From contig CM063252.1 in the NCBI GenBank assembly GCA_032158295.1, forward strand, positions 17,938,036 to 18,002,035: a stretch of DNA of 64,000 bases, read 5' to 3'. How positions within the stretch are numbered: position 1 is the stretch's first letter; each line of letters starts with the position of its first letter. Below the pieces are notes generated by a model. It was not told the DNA's origin. It saw only the letters and a list, made by a program, of their open reading frames with translations, and did no database searches. Shown here piece after piece: positions 1 to 13,030 of the stretch. The stretch comes from Pycnopodia helianthoides (taxonomy: Eukaryota; Echinodermata; Asteroidea; Forcipulatida; Asteriidae). The position numbers were made by a program, and so were the translations under genes.

Positions 1-1017
1 TTTTACAGAAATTCAGATTTGTGAGAAGTTGTTGCAAACTCAACTTGGCACAGGTTTTAATTAACATCGAGCAAAACATTTACATGGTTTAAAAAAAAAT
101 CTCAATAAAGGAATGTCAGAGTACAATCCAACAAACAATAATGTAAAAACGTTTTACAAATTTGTATGAGAGACTTTGTTGTGTAGACGTTTTTGGGAAA
201 TTATTTCTCTTACAATTGTTATATCAATCTTTACTTTGGCCAAGTAGAATAAGTTGCACTCATGAAGAAATTTAATCTCATACCGGTTGGGGTTGAGAAA
301 AATTCTACGCACAATTGATAGGCCTACCAGGAAGTTAACCAGGACCTGAATTGTTGTCCTTTTTTCAGAATTGCAGTAGAGGTAGTTGCATGAATAATAA
401 TCTTTGTGCCTAACTTTGAGGTGTGTTTGTTATATTGCTTTGGAGTCAATAACTTAAGCCAGAAGTTGGTCATAGGCAAAATAATAACCGGATGAAATTA
501 ATAAATTGAACACAGATATACTGATGGGATAGCACATTGAAAGAGATGGTAAAGTATTGGAAAATTGTATCATTCCAATCTTTACAACCCAAAACAATTT
601 CGTCAATTTCAAAACACAGTTCATAAAATGTCCTTGTGTAATTTCATTAAAATTATTTCATTTTGAAACAAATTTGGCAGAAAGCCATATATGTTTTAAC
701 AATAAATTTATCGGCATTTTACTTAATGACGACATTTCAGTTAGTGGTGCTTAATTTCTTTGCATAATTTGTTCCATTGTAAGCTTGAATCTATTAATCA
801 CCAATACCATCTTAACCAATCAACACTGAACATGGATGTTTGCTATATCATGTAACTGTTTGTAACTTCTGTCAAAAGTATAAGAAATAACAAAAAATAT
901 CTGCATCCATCAATTGTATGCTTTACTTGAGTAGTGAATATTTAGTAAAACAAACCTGCAACCATGTCTATTCTTTTCCTAAGTTTACCATCATAAGAAA
1001 TTACACCATGTACTTAC

Positions 1018-1113
1018 CTGAGGTATTGGGTTGTAATGACCTTCCACTGGCAACAGCTTGGGAGGAGTCATCTAGTTTTGGAATCTCTGGTGGAGTGCAC
1101 TCTTGTTCAGATC
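1018..1113 (-). CDS. Unit A linker exon (96 nt)
   Basis: Flanked by TTGCAG and CAG|GTAAGT. Open for 32 codons in phase 1. Counterpart of 27051-27146 and 49148-49243. Confidence 0.78.
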
Positions 1114-4100
1114 CTGCAAGAATGTTTATTGGGCATGTTTGATCAAATATCAACGTATATCAATGTTTTATTTTCATCAATGCTTACAAAATTGAAGAAG
1201 ATTTTATGAAGCCTATGAGAAAGTGGCAATCCTTCTCAAGGAATGAAAATCTAGGTCTAAAATTGGTCTTGAAGGGAGCCGACATTAATTTCAGAGATTT
1301 CTTGACACTTCAAGCCTCATTATCAAAACATTGCCACCAGGGAATGGTTACATCATGTACAAATACAAATATTCCTGTGTTTTAGGAGATACGTCAATGG
1401 TTTTGGATTTTTCAAACTCACCAAAACAATTACCAACCTGTGAATTATTTTATCCCATATATGCAGTAATGCTTCAGGGAAGAAAACAAATTATTTATGT
1501 TTTGACAGTTATTTTGTGCCATCTTTTGTGCACGCTTATAATTAATTGTTTTGATTGCTGCAATCTAAGTAAACGATTTGGGGTTTTCAACTTGTTATTT
1601 CCTTAACTATGGCAATATTCAATGCAAAATAAGTTATTATGAGGATTGGTCCTGGTCATAGAGTTGAAGTGGTCCTTATCAGTGTGTATCTGCTTTATGG
1701 TAAATTGGTATTTCAGTTCTTACTAGTGCTTTATCTACAGGCATCTAAAAGCGTGCTAAATTTTTGAATTATGAGACCCATTTACATAGCACATTTCAAG
1801 GGTTTAACAAGGTGCTGCGGCGCTTTCAGCAGCCACTGCCAGAAACTCCTGAGCAAGTGTTAATTGTTATCTTCGCAGATAAGTTTTATTGTATACCGTC
1901 ACAAATCCTATTTTACAAGTCCCTCATTAGCATAATCCCATTTGCATAGTATACAGCGGTGTGTATAAAAAGGTAACAAATAAAATATTAAGAGCATCTT
2001 AGAGCTGCTCATCGACTGTACCGTTGTAAACAAATTATGTTTACTCATTAACGGTAGTCAAAAATCACGTTTTTTTAAAGTTCCTCAATGGACCATAGCC
2101 GGATAGCACTAGTACCAGCAGAATTAGCATGGGGTGAGTCTTAGACCTACAGTCACCTTTAACTTCGAAGCCCCATAGAATTCCCTTAAGGCTATCAACC
2201 CTAACCCCATTGACCCGCTCCAAGGTCTTAGATATAGCCACTGTTACTTGGGGCAATCAATCATCCTGTCACTGTTCCAGACATCAGGCAGACACCAGGG
2301 GCAGGTTGTGGTTTCGGGTAGGCCAAGTAAATAAGATACCTTGTTTCTCAGAAGACTGGTAAACACTGGAAAGCAGTGCAAAAAAAATGAAAAAAAGTTT
2401 GATTTTGGTAACATTTTTTTTTTTTTGCAACTGAGTGTGTTTACCATCCAGGAACATTTTTTTTTGCTTTTTTTTTGTTCTGGGGATTTAGTTAACGTTT
2501 CTGGGTCTAATGATGCCATGTTAGAAGAGTTTGTGAGCAGCCAAATTAGTTTTACACTTTTTTTTAAAAATTTTTTTCTTGGGATTCAGTGAACGACTCC
2601 GAGTCTAATGGTACCATGTTAGAAGAGTTTGTGAGCAGCCAAAATAGTTTTACACGCAATTTCACACCGTACAGGGGGTGACTGTGCGACCAGGGGACAG
2701 ACGCTTTTGATTGTCATACTGCAGCGCAGGGTTAAGGGTCCTGGATACCCTCTGCAATTGAACTAATTTTGGCTTGATGTAGATTTGGAGGATTTGTGCA
2801 TTTATTGTCAACATACTTTTTGGGAGTTTAAATGTGTTTTTGTAATTAATTATTTCCTAATTTCTAATTTAGTTTATTGTATCCATATTTATTTCAGTTT
2901 CACCTTTTCTATTCTATTCTATGAATTGAGTCATAATAAATAATCCACTAAGGGAAGACATCTCTGCATCTCATATTGTCATTCTTTGAGAGAGTACACA
3001 TCAGTGACAAGTGTAAATGGGTTATTTTACATGTATTACATAACACACGGGACCTACAATCCCGGCCCAAATGCTTGGGCCACCCTATCCTAACGTTACA
3101 ATAACCATTCCCTGTCTCACAATAAACATTCTCTCCCCCGTCCCCCGTCCCTCGTCCCCCGCCCCCCCCCCGCTCAATGTTGACTGGAACGCAAAAGACC
3201 ATGAAACAATGTGATTCAACATTGAAAGGGGGCAGGGGGGCCCAATGAGATATGGCCGGGATTGTAGCTTTACGTCCCATCTGAAGGACAAGTCAATAAT
3301 GGTTAAGTGCCTCGCCTAAGGACACAAGTGCCATGACTGGGACTCAAACCCTCACTATATGCTGATCAGAAACACCAGAGCTTGAGTTCTTTTTAAATAC
3401 CTTTTGATTTTTAACTAAATCCTTTGTCCTTTTTAGACTGCACCTTGTGCTCCACGATTCTGTACACATTTCAATAAGGTTAACCAATGAGATTGCCTCT
3501 TTAGGCTGAAATTTGTTGATGTTGACCAAAACGGTTAATATTAAAAAAAAAAAAAAATGCTGTGCACCTCGCTTAACAAAAATCCTGGATCGGCACCTGA
3601 CTTGGCTTGTGTCAAAGACAAATGCACTTTCAAAATTATTCTTTTGATTGTTAAGAAAGTTCAAACTTGAAATGTTCTTATAATCATCATTGTTAGAATG
3701 TCTGATTGTCCAATTACAATGAAAACTAGATCTAATGTATTATAATGTCCCTTCATTCAATTAAGTTCTTTAATTTTATTCAGAATGAAATGGTTTTATT
3801 ATACTTGTATGTTACATTTCTTGTTTGTCTTTGCAGTTTACAGTTTTTGGGCAACGACTTCTAATATTCTTGAAGATGGTGTCATCATTTCTGATAAATT
3901 TGCTTTTGATGGATGGAACCAGTAATAACTTATACCGAGAAAGCTTTCAGACTTAAGTTTTCCAAGTAATGTATTTTTCTTATAATAAATATTAAGGTTG
4001 AGTTTCGCTTGAAACCGTACTTTCTCAAATCTTTCGGACTCTTAAAAATGACAGCTTCAGATTGACAAGTTTTTGGTTGAATAAATTACCTGTTGGTTTC

Positions 4101-5660
4101 ACTGCTGAGTCCAAAGTTGGTTTCTGTTTTGAGGGGGCAGTTAATTTCTCCAATGCTGGTAAGATATCCTCTGGAATACAAAGTTAAAGAGAAAAATAAC
4201 GACAAATAAAATAAAATTAAATATGATGGAGAAAACTCTTGCTGGCCTAAAATGATTAAGAGAAAAATGCTGCATACTGGAAGCATAATCTAGATACAAA
4301 TCGGGAAGCCTCACTCCATGATGTGTTAGATTCATCACAACTCATTTTAGAGATAATAGTTTTATGGTGTTACTGCAAACCTTACTACAATACATCTATT
4401 CTGTCGATATGAAATTATCCAAACTACCAGAGTCCTCTGTATTGATGTTTTAGATAATTAAACAAACCATTTACACATTTGTCTTTTCCAGAACAAAATC
4501 AGAATGAATTTTAAATGAAGTTAAATATTGTTGAGCCTCAATGTAAGTTTTTACACTTGTTACTTTAAAAAAATATCTATACCAAAGCTCGTAATGTGTA
4601 GGCCCTACCTGTTGTTCCTTGCTTGAGCTGTAAGATGTTGATTGTACAATTGCTAGGATTGCTCACAGATAAATTACCGCTGCCTTCTGTGTGGTGTAGA
4701 GACAAAGATTGGACATCCATCACACATGCTCCTTTACTTGCTGGATTATCTGCTGTTGGCAATGAAGAAGAGTCATTTCTACATCAAGGATGCAACAGTT
4801 TACTTCCAAAGTCTTCTTTGTCCATAAAGTCTAATCTTCAGTCTGAATTCATGTCATAACAAGCCAATCTCCCCCCCCCCCCAACTTGGAATAATCTTCT
4901 GTTAGTGAACACATCACAGGAAAGCTAAATTGTGTTGAATTTGAAGATGACTTTTAAGTTACCTTAAAAGACTTTACTTTGTTTTACGTATAATTGTTTG
5001 GAAGTCTGTAATAATTGTTTTTGTAGCTGGTGTAGGTTGGTTACATGATACTAAAAGATTGTGCAGTCATATAAATTAATAACCAAAAATCTACTGGACG
5101 TATAAGATAATTGTAGTGATACTGTTTGTGAATGCACTGTATAATTAAGTATTTATCTGAATGCAGAAATTTATTTTCCTGTTGCATGACCTTTCAGAAA
5201 AAGGTATTGTACATTGTTTAGCTAAGTACATTCGTATATCTGCTAAGTTGACGGAAATTCATTCTACACATAATTAGGTTAAAATGAGTTCTCTTTGCTA
5301 ACTTTTCCAGTACGTTGTAATTTTTATTTGTTGTATTCCTTCTCCACGCTGATGGGGGAAGTTCCGGTTTGTGGGATAAAACCAGAAATCAAATCAAATC
5401 AAATTATGTGTTTTTGGTTAGAGATAATGGTTCCCAATATTACACAATTCATTTACAGATAAATATCAAATCATACAGATTGACTCTAATTGCAATGATT
5501 TTATACCTTGAAGCATTTGTGTGTTTTCTGCTCTCATTAAGTCTCTTGTTTCTGGCAATGGTTGGATGTTTTCAACAACAGCCAATGATCTTTGTTCTGG
5601 TTCATGAGATTGCCTTGCCACCTCTTCCTCTTCCTTGGTCTCCTCACTCCGATCAGCCAT
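1018..5660 (-). CDS. Unit A: 5' part of a second NLR gene, running off the left edge
   Basis: Four coding exons match unit B one for one: 5660-5507, 4752-4609, 4170-4090 and 1113-1018. They have identical lengths, splice sites and phases. Two of the introns (754 and 438 bp) also have exactly the lengths seen in unit B; the third is 2976 bp. The NACHT exon expected about 1.6 kb further left is outside the window, so only the N-terminal 158 residues can be read. No stop or frameshift is visible in these exons, so the gene could be functional. Its non-coding first exon ends at 5818. Confidence 0.75.
3040..3385. repeat. Dispersed repeat in the large intron (A copy)
   Basis: Contains the run TTTACGTCCCATCTGAAGGAC followed by AAGGACACAAGTGCCATGACTGG. 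A diverged relative occurs at about 6555-6790, and the duplicates are at 29190-29535 and 32700-32930. Occurrence at unrelated positions shows an interspersed family, SINE- or MITE-like. Class not determined. Confidence 0.55.
4090..4170 (-). CDS. Unit A linker exon (81 nt)
   Basis: Flanked by TTCCAG and ACAG|GTAATT, phase 1 on both sides. Encodes the same EDILPALEKLTAPSKQKPT core as 30239-30319. Confidence 0.7.
4609..4752 (-). CDS. Unit A exon with RHIM/amyloid-like stretch
   Basis: Same acceptor choice and length as unit B exon 2. It contains the version NLSVSNPSNCTINILQLKQG. The Ile and Leu residues make the hydrophobic alternation more regular than in unit B. Phase 1 on both sides. Confidence 0.68.
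5507..5660 (-). CDS. Unit A start-codon exon
   Basis: ATG at 5660-5658 just after a TCTGTCAG acceptor. Encodes the acidic MADRSEETKEEEEVARQ N-terminus and ends with donor TTCAAG|GTATAA. Differs from unit B by one Arg/Lys change in the part read. Confidence 0.75.
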
Positions 5661-5817
5661 ATCTGACAGAATTTTAGGAATCAAAGAAAGATATTTTCTC
5701 TAATGAAAGACTGTGTCTTTGTTTATTATTCTTGTCTATGGATCAAGACAAACAATCTACATCTGATTTGATGTCAAAGTTCATGAAATACTGGTCAGTA
5801 ATATGATGCAGTCTTAC

Positions 5818-5910
5818 CTTCGATTCCAAGAACAATTAGTGCTAACCAGGCTCATTCACCCAACAGTCAGAAAGATGAAACATCTTCACTGATGTTGCGA
5901 GTAGTCCTAA
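5818..5910 (-). other. Unit A 5' untranslated exon (3' boundary clear)
   Basis: Donor GAATCGAAG|GTAAGAC ends at 5818, a 155-bp intron before the start exon, as in unit B. The 5' limit is not determinable by eye. Confidence 0.45.
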
Positions 5911-6554
5911 CCCATTTCAAAGTCAATGTTGAGTTGTTTGACAAACCTAATTTTGAGAGCAAAAATCAAAGAATTGTCCTTTAACTGTTATTGATGCATG
6001 GTGATGCAAATTCAGGTTTGGAACTGTGCACAATTACTGCTTGTATAATCCTACCAGAATCACGAGTTACACCAGAGAGCAAGGTCCTAATTAGAGCAAG
6101 GTGTTCCTTGCCCTAGGGTTACATCGAGTAATTCTCTCCAACTGTTCTAAGCCCAACTAGGACTGTACATTTGTTCCGAAGTTGTGAAAATGGCACTTAA
6201 CATTCTGATATGAAAGAATTTAGAAAGACTTACAATGTAAGCTAATTAATGTGACCTCACGCCACAATCAGGCACAATGGAAATAGTGAAATGGCATTAA
6301 AATTCAGTGAAGACAACTGAAACCAGCCTTGATTATGGTGTCTTAAATGTTCTATAAATGTTTAATAGATTGTAATATTTAATAAATCAGAGACAGAGCA
6401 TGTTATTTACCCTACTCCGCTATTATTGTTATTAATTTCTGGTAATGAAAACATAGATGCCTCAAATGCAACTTGGAATGAACCAGAAACACATGAGGTA
6501 AACACCTAGTCATCCACAATAATTGTTCTGGGTTGTTTTACAATCAATACCTAT
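5911..6554. other. Region upstream of unit A
   Basis: Nearly identical to 32060-32700. No ORF, RNA gene or promoter element recognised. Conservation here reflects recent duplication. Confidence 0.5.
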
Positions 6555-6900
6555 CCTAGTACACGGGACCTATGGCTTTATGTCCCATCCAAAGGACAAA
6601 GCAATAGTCAAGTACACATGTATCTTGCGTAAAGACACAAAATGGTGACCAGCAAGGCTAAGAAGATGTGTGAAAGGCACTCATATCAGCTTTCTATGAG
6701 TCCTGCCAAAAAACAACTCCACAGGCATACGTACTCAGGTGGGGTTCGAAACCACACTTTGAACTGGCCTTTTGTAACCAGGGTCGACACTTACTGATCT
6801 AAAAAGTAGTGGTATATCATGCTCTATATAATTGGCAGGGTGGGTTTGAATCGCAGCCAAGTAGTGTTGATTTTACTTTTCTTTTTCTGTGCAGGATTTG
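6555..6900. repeat. Diverged relative of the same dispersed repeat, upstream of unit A
   Basis: Shares GTCCCATCCAAAGGACAAAGCAATAG and AAGACACAAAATGG-type runs with 3040-3385. GGTTCGAAACC near 6741 resembles a pol III B box, which hints at a tRNA-derived SINE. Confidence 0.4.
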
Positions 6901-6954
6901 GGAAAGTACCGAGTGGTACCTAGAAGATGCTGTGTAATTTCTACCGGTAGCATT

Positions 6955-7170
6955 GGTTGCTGCAGTTATAGAACATTGGTTGCCATGGTTAAATGATGTT
7001 CGTTGCTATCGTTATGGAATACTGTTCATGGTTGCTATGGTTATGGAACATTGAGTGCTGCAGTTATAGAACATTGGTTACTATGGTAATAGAACATTGG
7101 TTGCTATGGTTACTAAACATTGGTTGCTATGGTTATTGCATTGCTATGGTAATAGAACATGGTTGCTACG
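6955..7170. repeat. Degenerate tandem repeat, GAACATTGGTTGCTATGG type
   Basis: About eight imperfect copies of a 22 to 27-bp motif. The equivalent tract in unit B (33105-33290) is shorter, so the array changed length after duplication. Confidence 0.75.
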
Positions 7171-7231
7171 GGCTTATATAATTTGTAATGCTCACACGCC
7201 TTGGAGTAAAATAAGTCAGTACTTATATACC

Positions 7232-7335
7232 GTACTGACTGCTTTGAGTGCTTTGGTTAAAACTAAACGTGCTCTGGGGATCACCTCGGGAGTCGTAGTT
7301 TTAACCACAGCACGAGTAAAAACAGTCAATATTTG
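7232..7335. repeat. Foldback element with GGTTAAAACTA arms (unit A)
   Basis: The left arm TGACTGCTTTGAGTGCTTTGG plus TTAAAACTA pairs with TAGTTTTAACC, AGCAC and ACAGTCA on the right. Related copies: 21346-21460, 33352-33455, 43525-43615 and a partial copy at 43745-43800. Confidence 0.7.
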
Positions 7336-8050
7336 TTATATAACATTTTATACATAAAGTGTGCCTGTAGCTGTCTAGGTATACAAGAAGCTGATGTTGC
7401 TATGGGTAAATAGTACCCTGGTTTCTATGGGTATAGTACATTGTTTGCTGCATGTATAGCGTGTCACGTTCGCGCCGCTTTCTAGTAAAAATAAGACATA
7501 TCATGTGATGCGCGCTACCAATCAAATGGCAGAATCCTTGAAAGGGGTTCTAACATACATGTATCATGTGACGTGCTCTAAACCAATCACAAGGCAGATC
7601 ATTGTTATGTATGAGGTTATATAACATTCTATATATCGGTGTTAAATGCAAGCTCTATAATCTTATGTATTTTATTTATTTTTTCTTCTTTTTGTATTTA
7701 TTTGTTTTTTAGAAAACCAACCCAGTTTTCAATTCGGGCAGGAAGTGACCTAAACCGTTATGGATTAAAATTAATTATTTACTTTTTCAAAAACGATGAT
7801 CTATCTATTAATATAAATCGTCTCACTCGCCAGGCCCAACGTGACAATTTGGACAATATTTTTTAGAGGTGATGCATTTTGCATGCAAGTATTAGGGCCT
7901 ACATGTAGCATCTACAATGGAATTGTCATCGTCCATTGATCGAAGATGGCACTTTCATTAAGCAATCTCTGTCTTGAATTGGAACTGAAGTGAAAACAAT
8001 CACTGACCATCCATTTTTAAATTTTCAGGAATATTATTTACTATAACCGT

Positions 8051-8565
8051 ACCTGTGCTGTGGTCCTGTGAGTTCTTAATGCCTCTCTACATCTCTCTAC
8101 AGAAGCCTGGGCTGGATTGTTTGTTGAATAGGATTGGTTCACTCTTCTATCACCATCTGCTAATATACAAGAAAATATGGAACAATGAATCATGAATCAA
8201 CAACAGGTTGATTATGTTGCTTTATTTTACCAACATGGTATAATTGCATGTATTCTTCAACTGCATGCACTCATTCTTAAAACAAATACCAGCTCAAACT
8301 GATGCAGTGTTTCATTACATGCCCAATATGGAACAATTAATCATGAATCAACAACAGGTTGTTTATGTTGATTACCACAATTGCAAGTATTTTTGGAGTA
8401 TGTAGGAATATGGTATGATTGCATGCATTCTTCAACTGCACTCAATTTTAAAACAAATACAAACTCAAACTGCTGCAGTGTTTACAGTGTTACATGCCCA
8501 ATCATGATGCCATCTTATCCATTGATGGTGGACTTCCCCCTACCAGGTAACCCATTAGTGTTACT
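8051..8565 (-). pseudogene. Relics of a NACHT exon upstream of unit A
   Basis: Three fragments resemble the first 300 bases of the NACHT exon. 8051-8160 matches the exon start (SCREALRT / AQVAAE region). About 8245-8330 and 8400-8560 match the Walker A and DWACNETLQQFELVFVL region. Reading frames are broken and the pieces are partly duplicated. They show that an NLR exon once lay here. Confidence 0.75.
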
Positions 8566-8569
8566 ATAA

Positions 8570-10700
8570 AGTAAGTACCCTTTTTCAACAGAACACCATA
8601 TTATGATTAATGTTTGGTCCTCTGCCACAAACCTGCCAATCAGAAACAATTCTTGAGTCTTTGTGATCTGTCCTTAAAACTTTTTGAAAAGATAACAATT
8701 TATAGGATTGTCCTCGTTGATAGAGGGCAGTATAACTGCGAGAATTGAGCTCAGCTCAGACATCAAGATTGTTGAGGCGTATTTTATATTGCTTCAGGAC
8801 ATTAATTACTGATACCAAATTAACACTAATCAAATGTTTTGCTTCAATTTATGAGAAAGTCGATCAGAGTGACATTCCACACTAATAGCAAGATATTTGT
8901 ATTTCCTCATTTTCTCATAGATAGAGTATATACGATCTTGTTGGTAACTCTGAATCCTAGTAGTAGGGGGTTGGGTGAGCTCAGCTTGATGTTCCACGAA
9001 TCATCCAAAAATGTAGTTGCGATAATCATAACCCTCGATCCATCAACTACCCAAAATGCAGCCCCCAATTTCGTAGAGCTGAAGCACTTCTGCCAAAAGA
9101 TATTGATTTTATTTTTATTTTCACAAAACTAAAACCCTTGTGAAGCTGTATGTTGTCTGTATTCTCTTGTAGCTTTGTAATTGTATGTCTGGCTGTGAAC
9201 AAAATAATCCTGCAAACTTGACAAAAAACACCTTTTCCATGCATCATTTCTGAGCTCTATCGCGCCATAATGGATTGGCTAACTTACACAGTAACGCAAT
9301 GACTGTAAATGAGTCAGTACCGAACTTCAGAACAGTTTCATTTATTCAGGACAATAATCACGACTCTGACGAGATAAACCCAACAAATACTCACTGCTTG
9401 GTCTGCAAGGTACGCTACCCTTGTGTTATACATCCATGGATAATGCCATAGACGGTATTAAAATCAAGAAATATCAGAGAACTTTAGAAGTATAATTCTT
9501 TACCATGATCCCATGGAGCTCTGGAGGCTAGCTAGATGGTGGCACGTGTGCACGGCCGGACCAACAAATCTGGCACGAACTTGTTGAAACAATGAGGGCG
9601 CACTTCTTTGTTTCCCTACAAAAGTCAATGAGAATAAAAACTAATTCGTGAAGATAAAGGTGTCACAGTCATTGTGGCTATAGTTAGACTGAAACTTTTG
9701 AAAGTCTGTTCGGTGAGAAAAAGATCTGACCCATCGGCTTACTCTTATTATTTGAAATCAAAGATATGATTATGCAGGTGTAAATTCTTCTGCTACTGGC
9801 TAATGCACACTGTCCTCAATTAGTTATGAGACGATATCATTACCATGGAGGTAAAAGTCCACAGCACTAGCCCACCTTCCTGAGCTGTTAATCATTCTCT
9901 TTTAACATCGGTCTTCTCATAGTCGCAGACCAATGATAAAAGAGAGCCGACAGCCCAAGGTGGGAAATCAACTTCAAACCAATATTTTTGAGCACGTTAA
10001 ACATCGCTTAATTTCTTCATAATAATCTATAATAAAAGTCTACTATTTTGTCCAACCCAAAGCTCACGCATGTGTATAAGTTTACCTCTACAGAGCCCAT
10101 TAACATTAAATGTCGCTCCAAACATCTTATCCGTCTTCCTATTTCTGGTTTGTAAGAACATATATCTGCGCTGGGTTTAAACCCCTAGCGACCACGGGTA
10201 AAGAGAGGTGGGCGGCGCCCTAAATTGGGACTGAACCAATCCTTTGACTTAGTACGCCTGATTTGCTCTGCTGAATTTGACATTTTCCGCAATGTGTTGA
10301 TAATATCATACACATAAATCATTTTTTTAGAGAGAAAAAACAGAACAATTAATGAACAGCATCTGCCCCAATTTGTCTAAAACCACTGTTACCAAGAGGT
10401 TGACTTGGCAACTAAAATGCCAAGATGATAGTTTGACTCTAAAGTCAGGGTAAAAGTTAGCAAGTCTGCTGGTGATCAGCTGTCATGTTGTTGATTAAGT
10501 TATAAAAAAAACCAAGTTTGCAAATATTTATAGCACTTTGAAAAAAATTGATTTTTGACAAAAAATTTGCAACAAACCCCAAACTTGCCTTAAGTTACCA
10601 AGTGCAGTGAAATGAACATTTTGTAGCAAGTTTCATGAAATCAACCAATTTTCGAAATTGTGACTTTTTTCTCTTTTGAAACTTCCAAGAGTATTGCTGA
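8570..10700. other. Intergenic, unit A
   Basis: Matches 34320-37100 with many small differences, including a micro-inversion (9013-9055 against 35058-35128). Near 9165 a short stretch resembles the LINE 3' end. No gene seen. Confidence 0.5.
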
Positions 10701-11490
10701 TGAGAGCATCACGCGTATTCAAACATGTGTTTAGTGAAATTCGTGTTTGGATGCAAGAAAATAATTATCCTTAAACTTAATGATAACAAAACAGAATTCA
10801 TGATAATTGGTTCACGTCAACAAATCTCTAATGTTTCTAATCCCCGTATTAAATATAGGTTACTCAGCAATAACCCCTGTTACTAAAGCTAGTATTCTTG
10901 GTTTTACATTCGACTCTTCCATGAAACTCAGTTCGCATATTCTCTAATTTATTATTGCTCGTTCTACGACATTTCACATTCGTCATATCAGTAATGTAAG
11001 AAAATACTTGACACAGAATGCAACTGAGCATATAGTCCCCTCGGTCGTAGTTTCCAGACTTGAAATGTGCAACTCACTTTTACATGGTCTTCCTTGTACT
11101 CAAATTGAACGTCTTCAGTGATTTCAGAACTCTGCTGCTCGTGTTATTACCTTGACTAAAAAGTCCTCCCATATTAGACCTATTCTAAAAGAGTAACACT
11201 GGTTACCAGTAGCAGTAAGATTTAGTACAAACTTCTGCTCTTTGTGTATAAATCACTAACAGTGCCCCTGCATGTATTGATGATCTTCTTAAACCATGCG
11301 CTCCTTCGGTATTACAATTGTAACTTCCTTATTGAGCCAATATCTAATCATTCATGGGGAGACCGATCTGTCTCACATACTGCGCCAAGCCTATGGAACA
11401 AATTGCCATCACAAGACAATCATGTTTCTTTTAAAAGTGTTTTATTAATGCTTTCTGGTTCTCTTGCAGCTTTGTAGAATTTAGGTTGTG
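10700..11490 (+). mobile_element. Degraded non-LTR retrotransposon (LINE) RT fragment
   Basis: Pieces in changing frames read KLNDNKTEFMIIGSRQQ, then ILGFTFDSS, then SRLEMCNSLLHGLP, NSAARVITLTKKSSHIRPI and WGDRSVSHTAPSLWNKLP. These are the C-terminal landmarks of jockey/CR1/L2-type reverse transcriptases. Several stops and shifts make it dead. Most of it is absent from unit B; only the 3' end is recognisable near 37450-37490. Confidence 0.85.
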
Positions 11491-13030
11491 AACAAAAATA
11501 TAAAAAAATCCGACGCAAAAAAAGTTCAGTTAATCTCACCACTTAATGTTCTCCATCCACTGCTCGCGCATAATTCTGTAGCGTATTATATGCAAATGTG
11601 CATGTGACACGTGACCTATATCACCCGCAAGTGCGTCATACTGCACCCACCAGAGGTACGGAGGGTGACGGGTTGGCTCAATGTCAGTCTTGAAAAAAAA
11701 ACCAGTATTTCATAATTTCTTCAGCAACCAGGGAATACAACACAAACTATACTCACTTCGGGTTTCTACAAGGTACACCCTCCTACGTATTGCGTTATAC
11801 AGTCAGAAACAATGCCATGGACGATGTTAAAATCAAGATAATTTCAGAAAACTTCAGAAGTACGACTCTTCTACCCGATACCAACCAGGAAAGAGTAACC
11901 AAAATCGTCCTGCCACGCGCGGGCCGTTTACTCAAACCACATTTTGAAATCAATACGCTTTTTTGCGAGCTTACCTTATGGGCGTATACCCAAGCAGACA
12001 AAGTGGTCTCATTGCATTTACAAATAATCAAATTAGTTTCTTCTATTAAATATGTGATACATACTTATAGGACAATGGTAACGGATTTTAGGCTAAAAGC
12101 GGTACACACGGAGCTACTTAGCGAAGTGAAAGGATATGTGAATTCCTGCCCGTGATAAGGGAAGTACAAAGGTCAATTTTTAAACATGAATGATTCTGAA
12201 CTTAACCAGCAAAAGTAACATATTATATATTGAACACCGGTGGCTCACTTCAATTGTGTTTCCTGCATTTACATAAACCAGTGGTTTATAAGAATGAAAC
12301 ATGAAGCTGAATACCGTAGTCCTGTTAGCATTCGTTCATTTGGTAAAGGCAATATGGGCTGATTTTTGTAAAGATTCGTTTTAACAACAGCACTCGGGTC
12401 GGCACCATGCCATCGTCTCTTTGGGTAGAGCTACAACAGAAAGGCCAATTAATCCTCAACTCAAATCGAAACCAATCTTTTTGAGCCCGCATATACATCA
12501 TTTAACCTCGTATGTCGTCCCTACACTGAGCTAACACACTAGTTGCTGTTGCACACCTAGTTGGAACTTGGATTTTGAACCTTTGTACTAGTTATTATGG
12601 AGGAACCATGTTATAGTTTATTATGAATTGTATACAATACTTTAAAAAACACACCAGAATTCCTAGTTTACTAAACACGGACACATGATGCAAGGAAGAA
12701 GGAGAACATTATTTTAAACAACGATCTGAGAGCGTAACCAAGCCAAAACACTGCTGAATCCGAGAATTGTGTAACATGAAGTGGTTTTGTGTCATGAAGT
12801 TATTATCAATGTACACAGTGCTTCTGAACGAGTAATCATGGTTTAGAATGAACAAAAGGAATATTTTGATTTAGGGAAACAATTTTGAAACAACATTGTT
12901 CATTGTGTTTTAAAGAAGGAGACTCACTGCCACTGTCAGCTGTGGACAACAAAGACGCTATCCAGTTGATTTTAGAGGAAAATGTGGAAGTAAAAATTGG
13001 GTTAATTTAAAAGAAGAGAAAGAAAGGTTC
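11490..13030. other. Intergenic, unit A
   Basis: Matches 37490-38935. A block around GACACGTGACCTATATCACC (11600) is present twice in unit B (about 37160 and 37590). No gene seen. Confidence 0.5.

Noticed and set aside
3085..3664. Minus-strand ORFs of 68 to 110 codons and their duplicates at 29241-29813
   Set aside because: They run through a dispersed repeat and poly-A tracts. No domain, and differences between copies do not respect codons.
4753..4778. Longer version of the RHIM-like exon, using the AG at 4780-4779
   Set aside because: It would place the exon in the wrong phase relative to the start exon and lead to a stop. The acceptor at 4754-4753 keeps the frame and has a pyrimidine tract.
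4965..5010. Possible 43-nt exon with acceptor and donor on the minus strand
   Set aside because: All three frames contain stops, and it is not needed for a continuous gene model.
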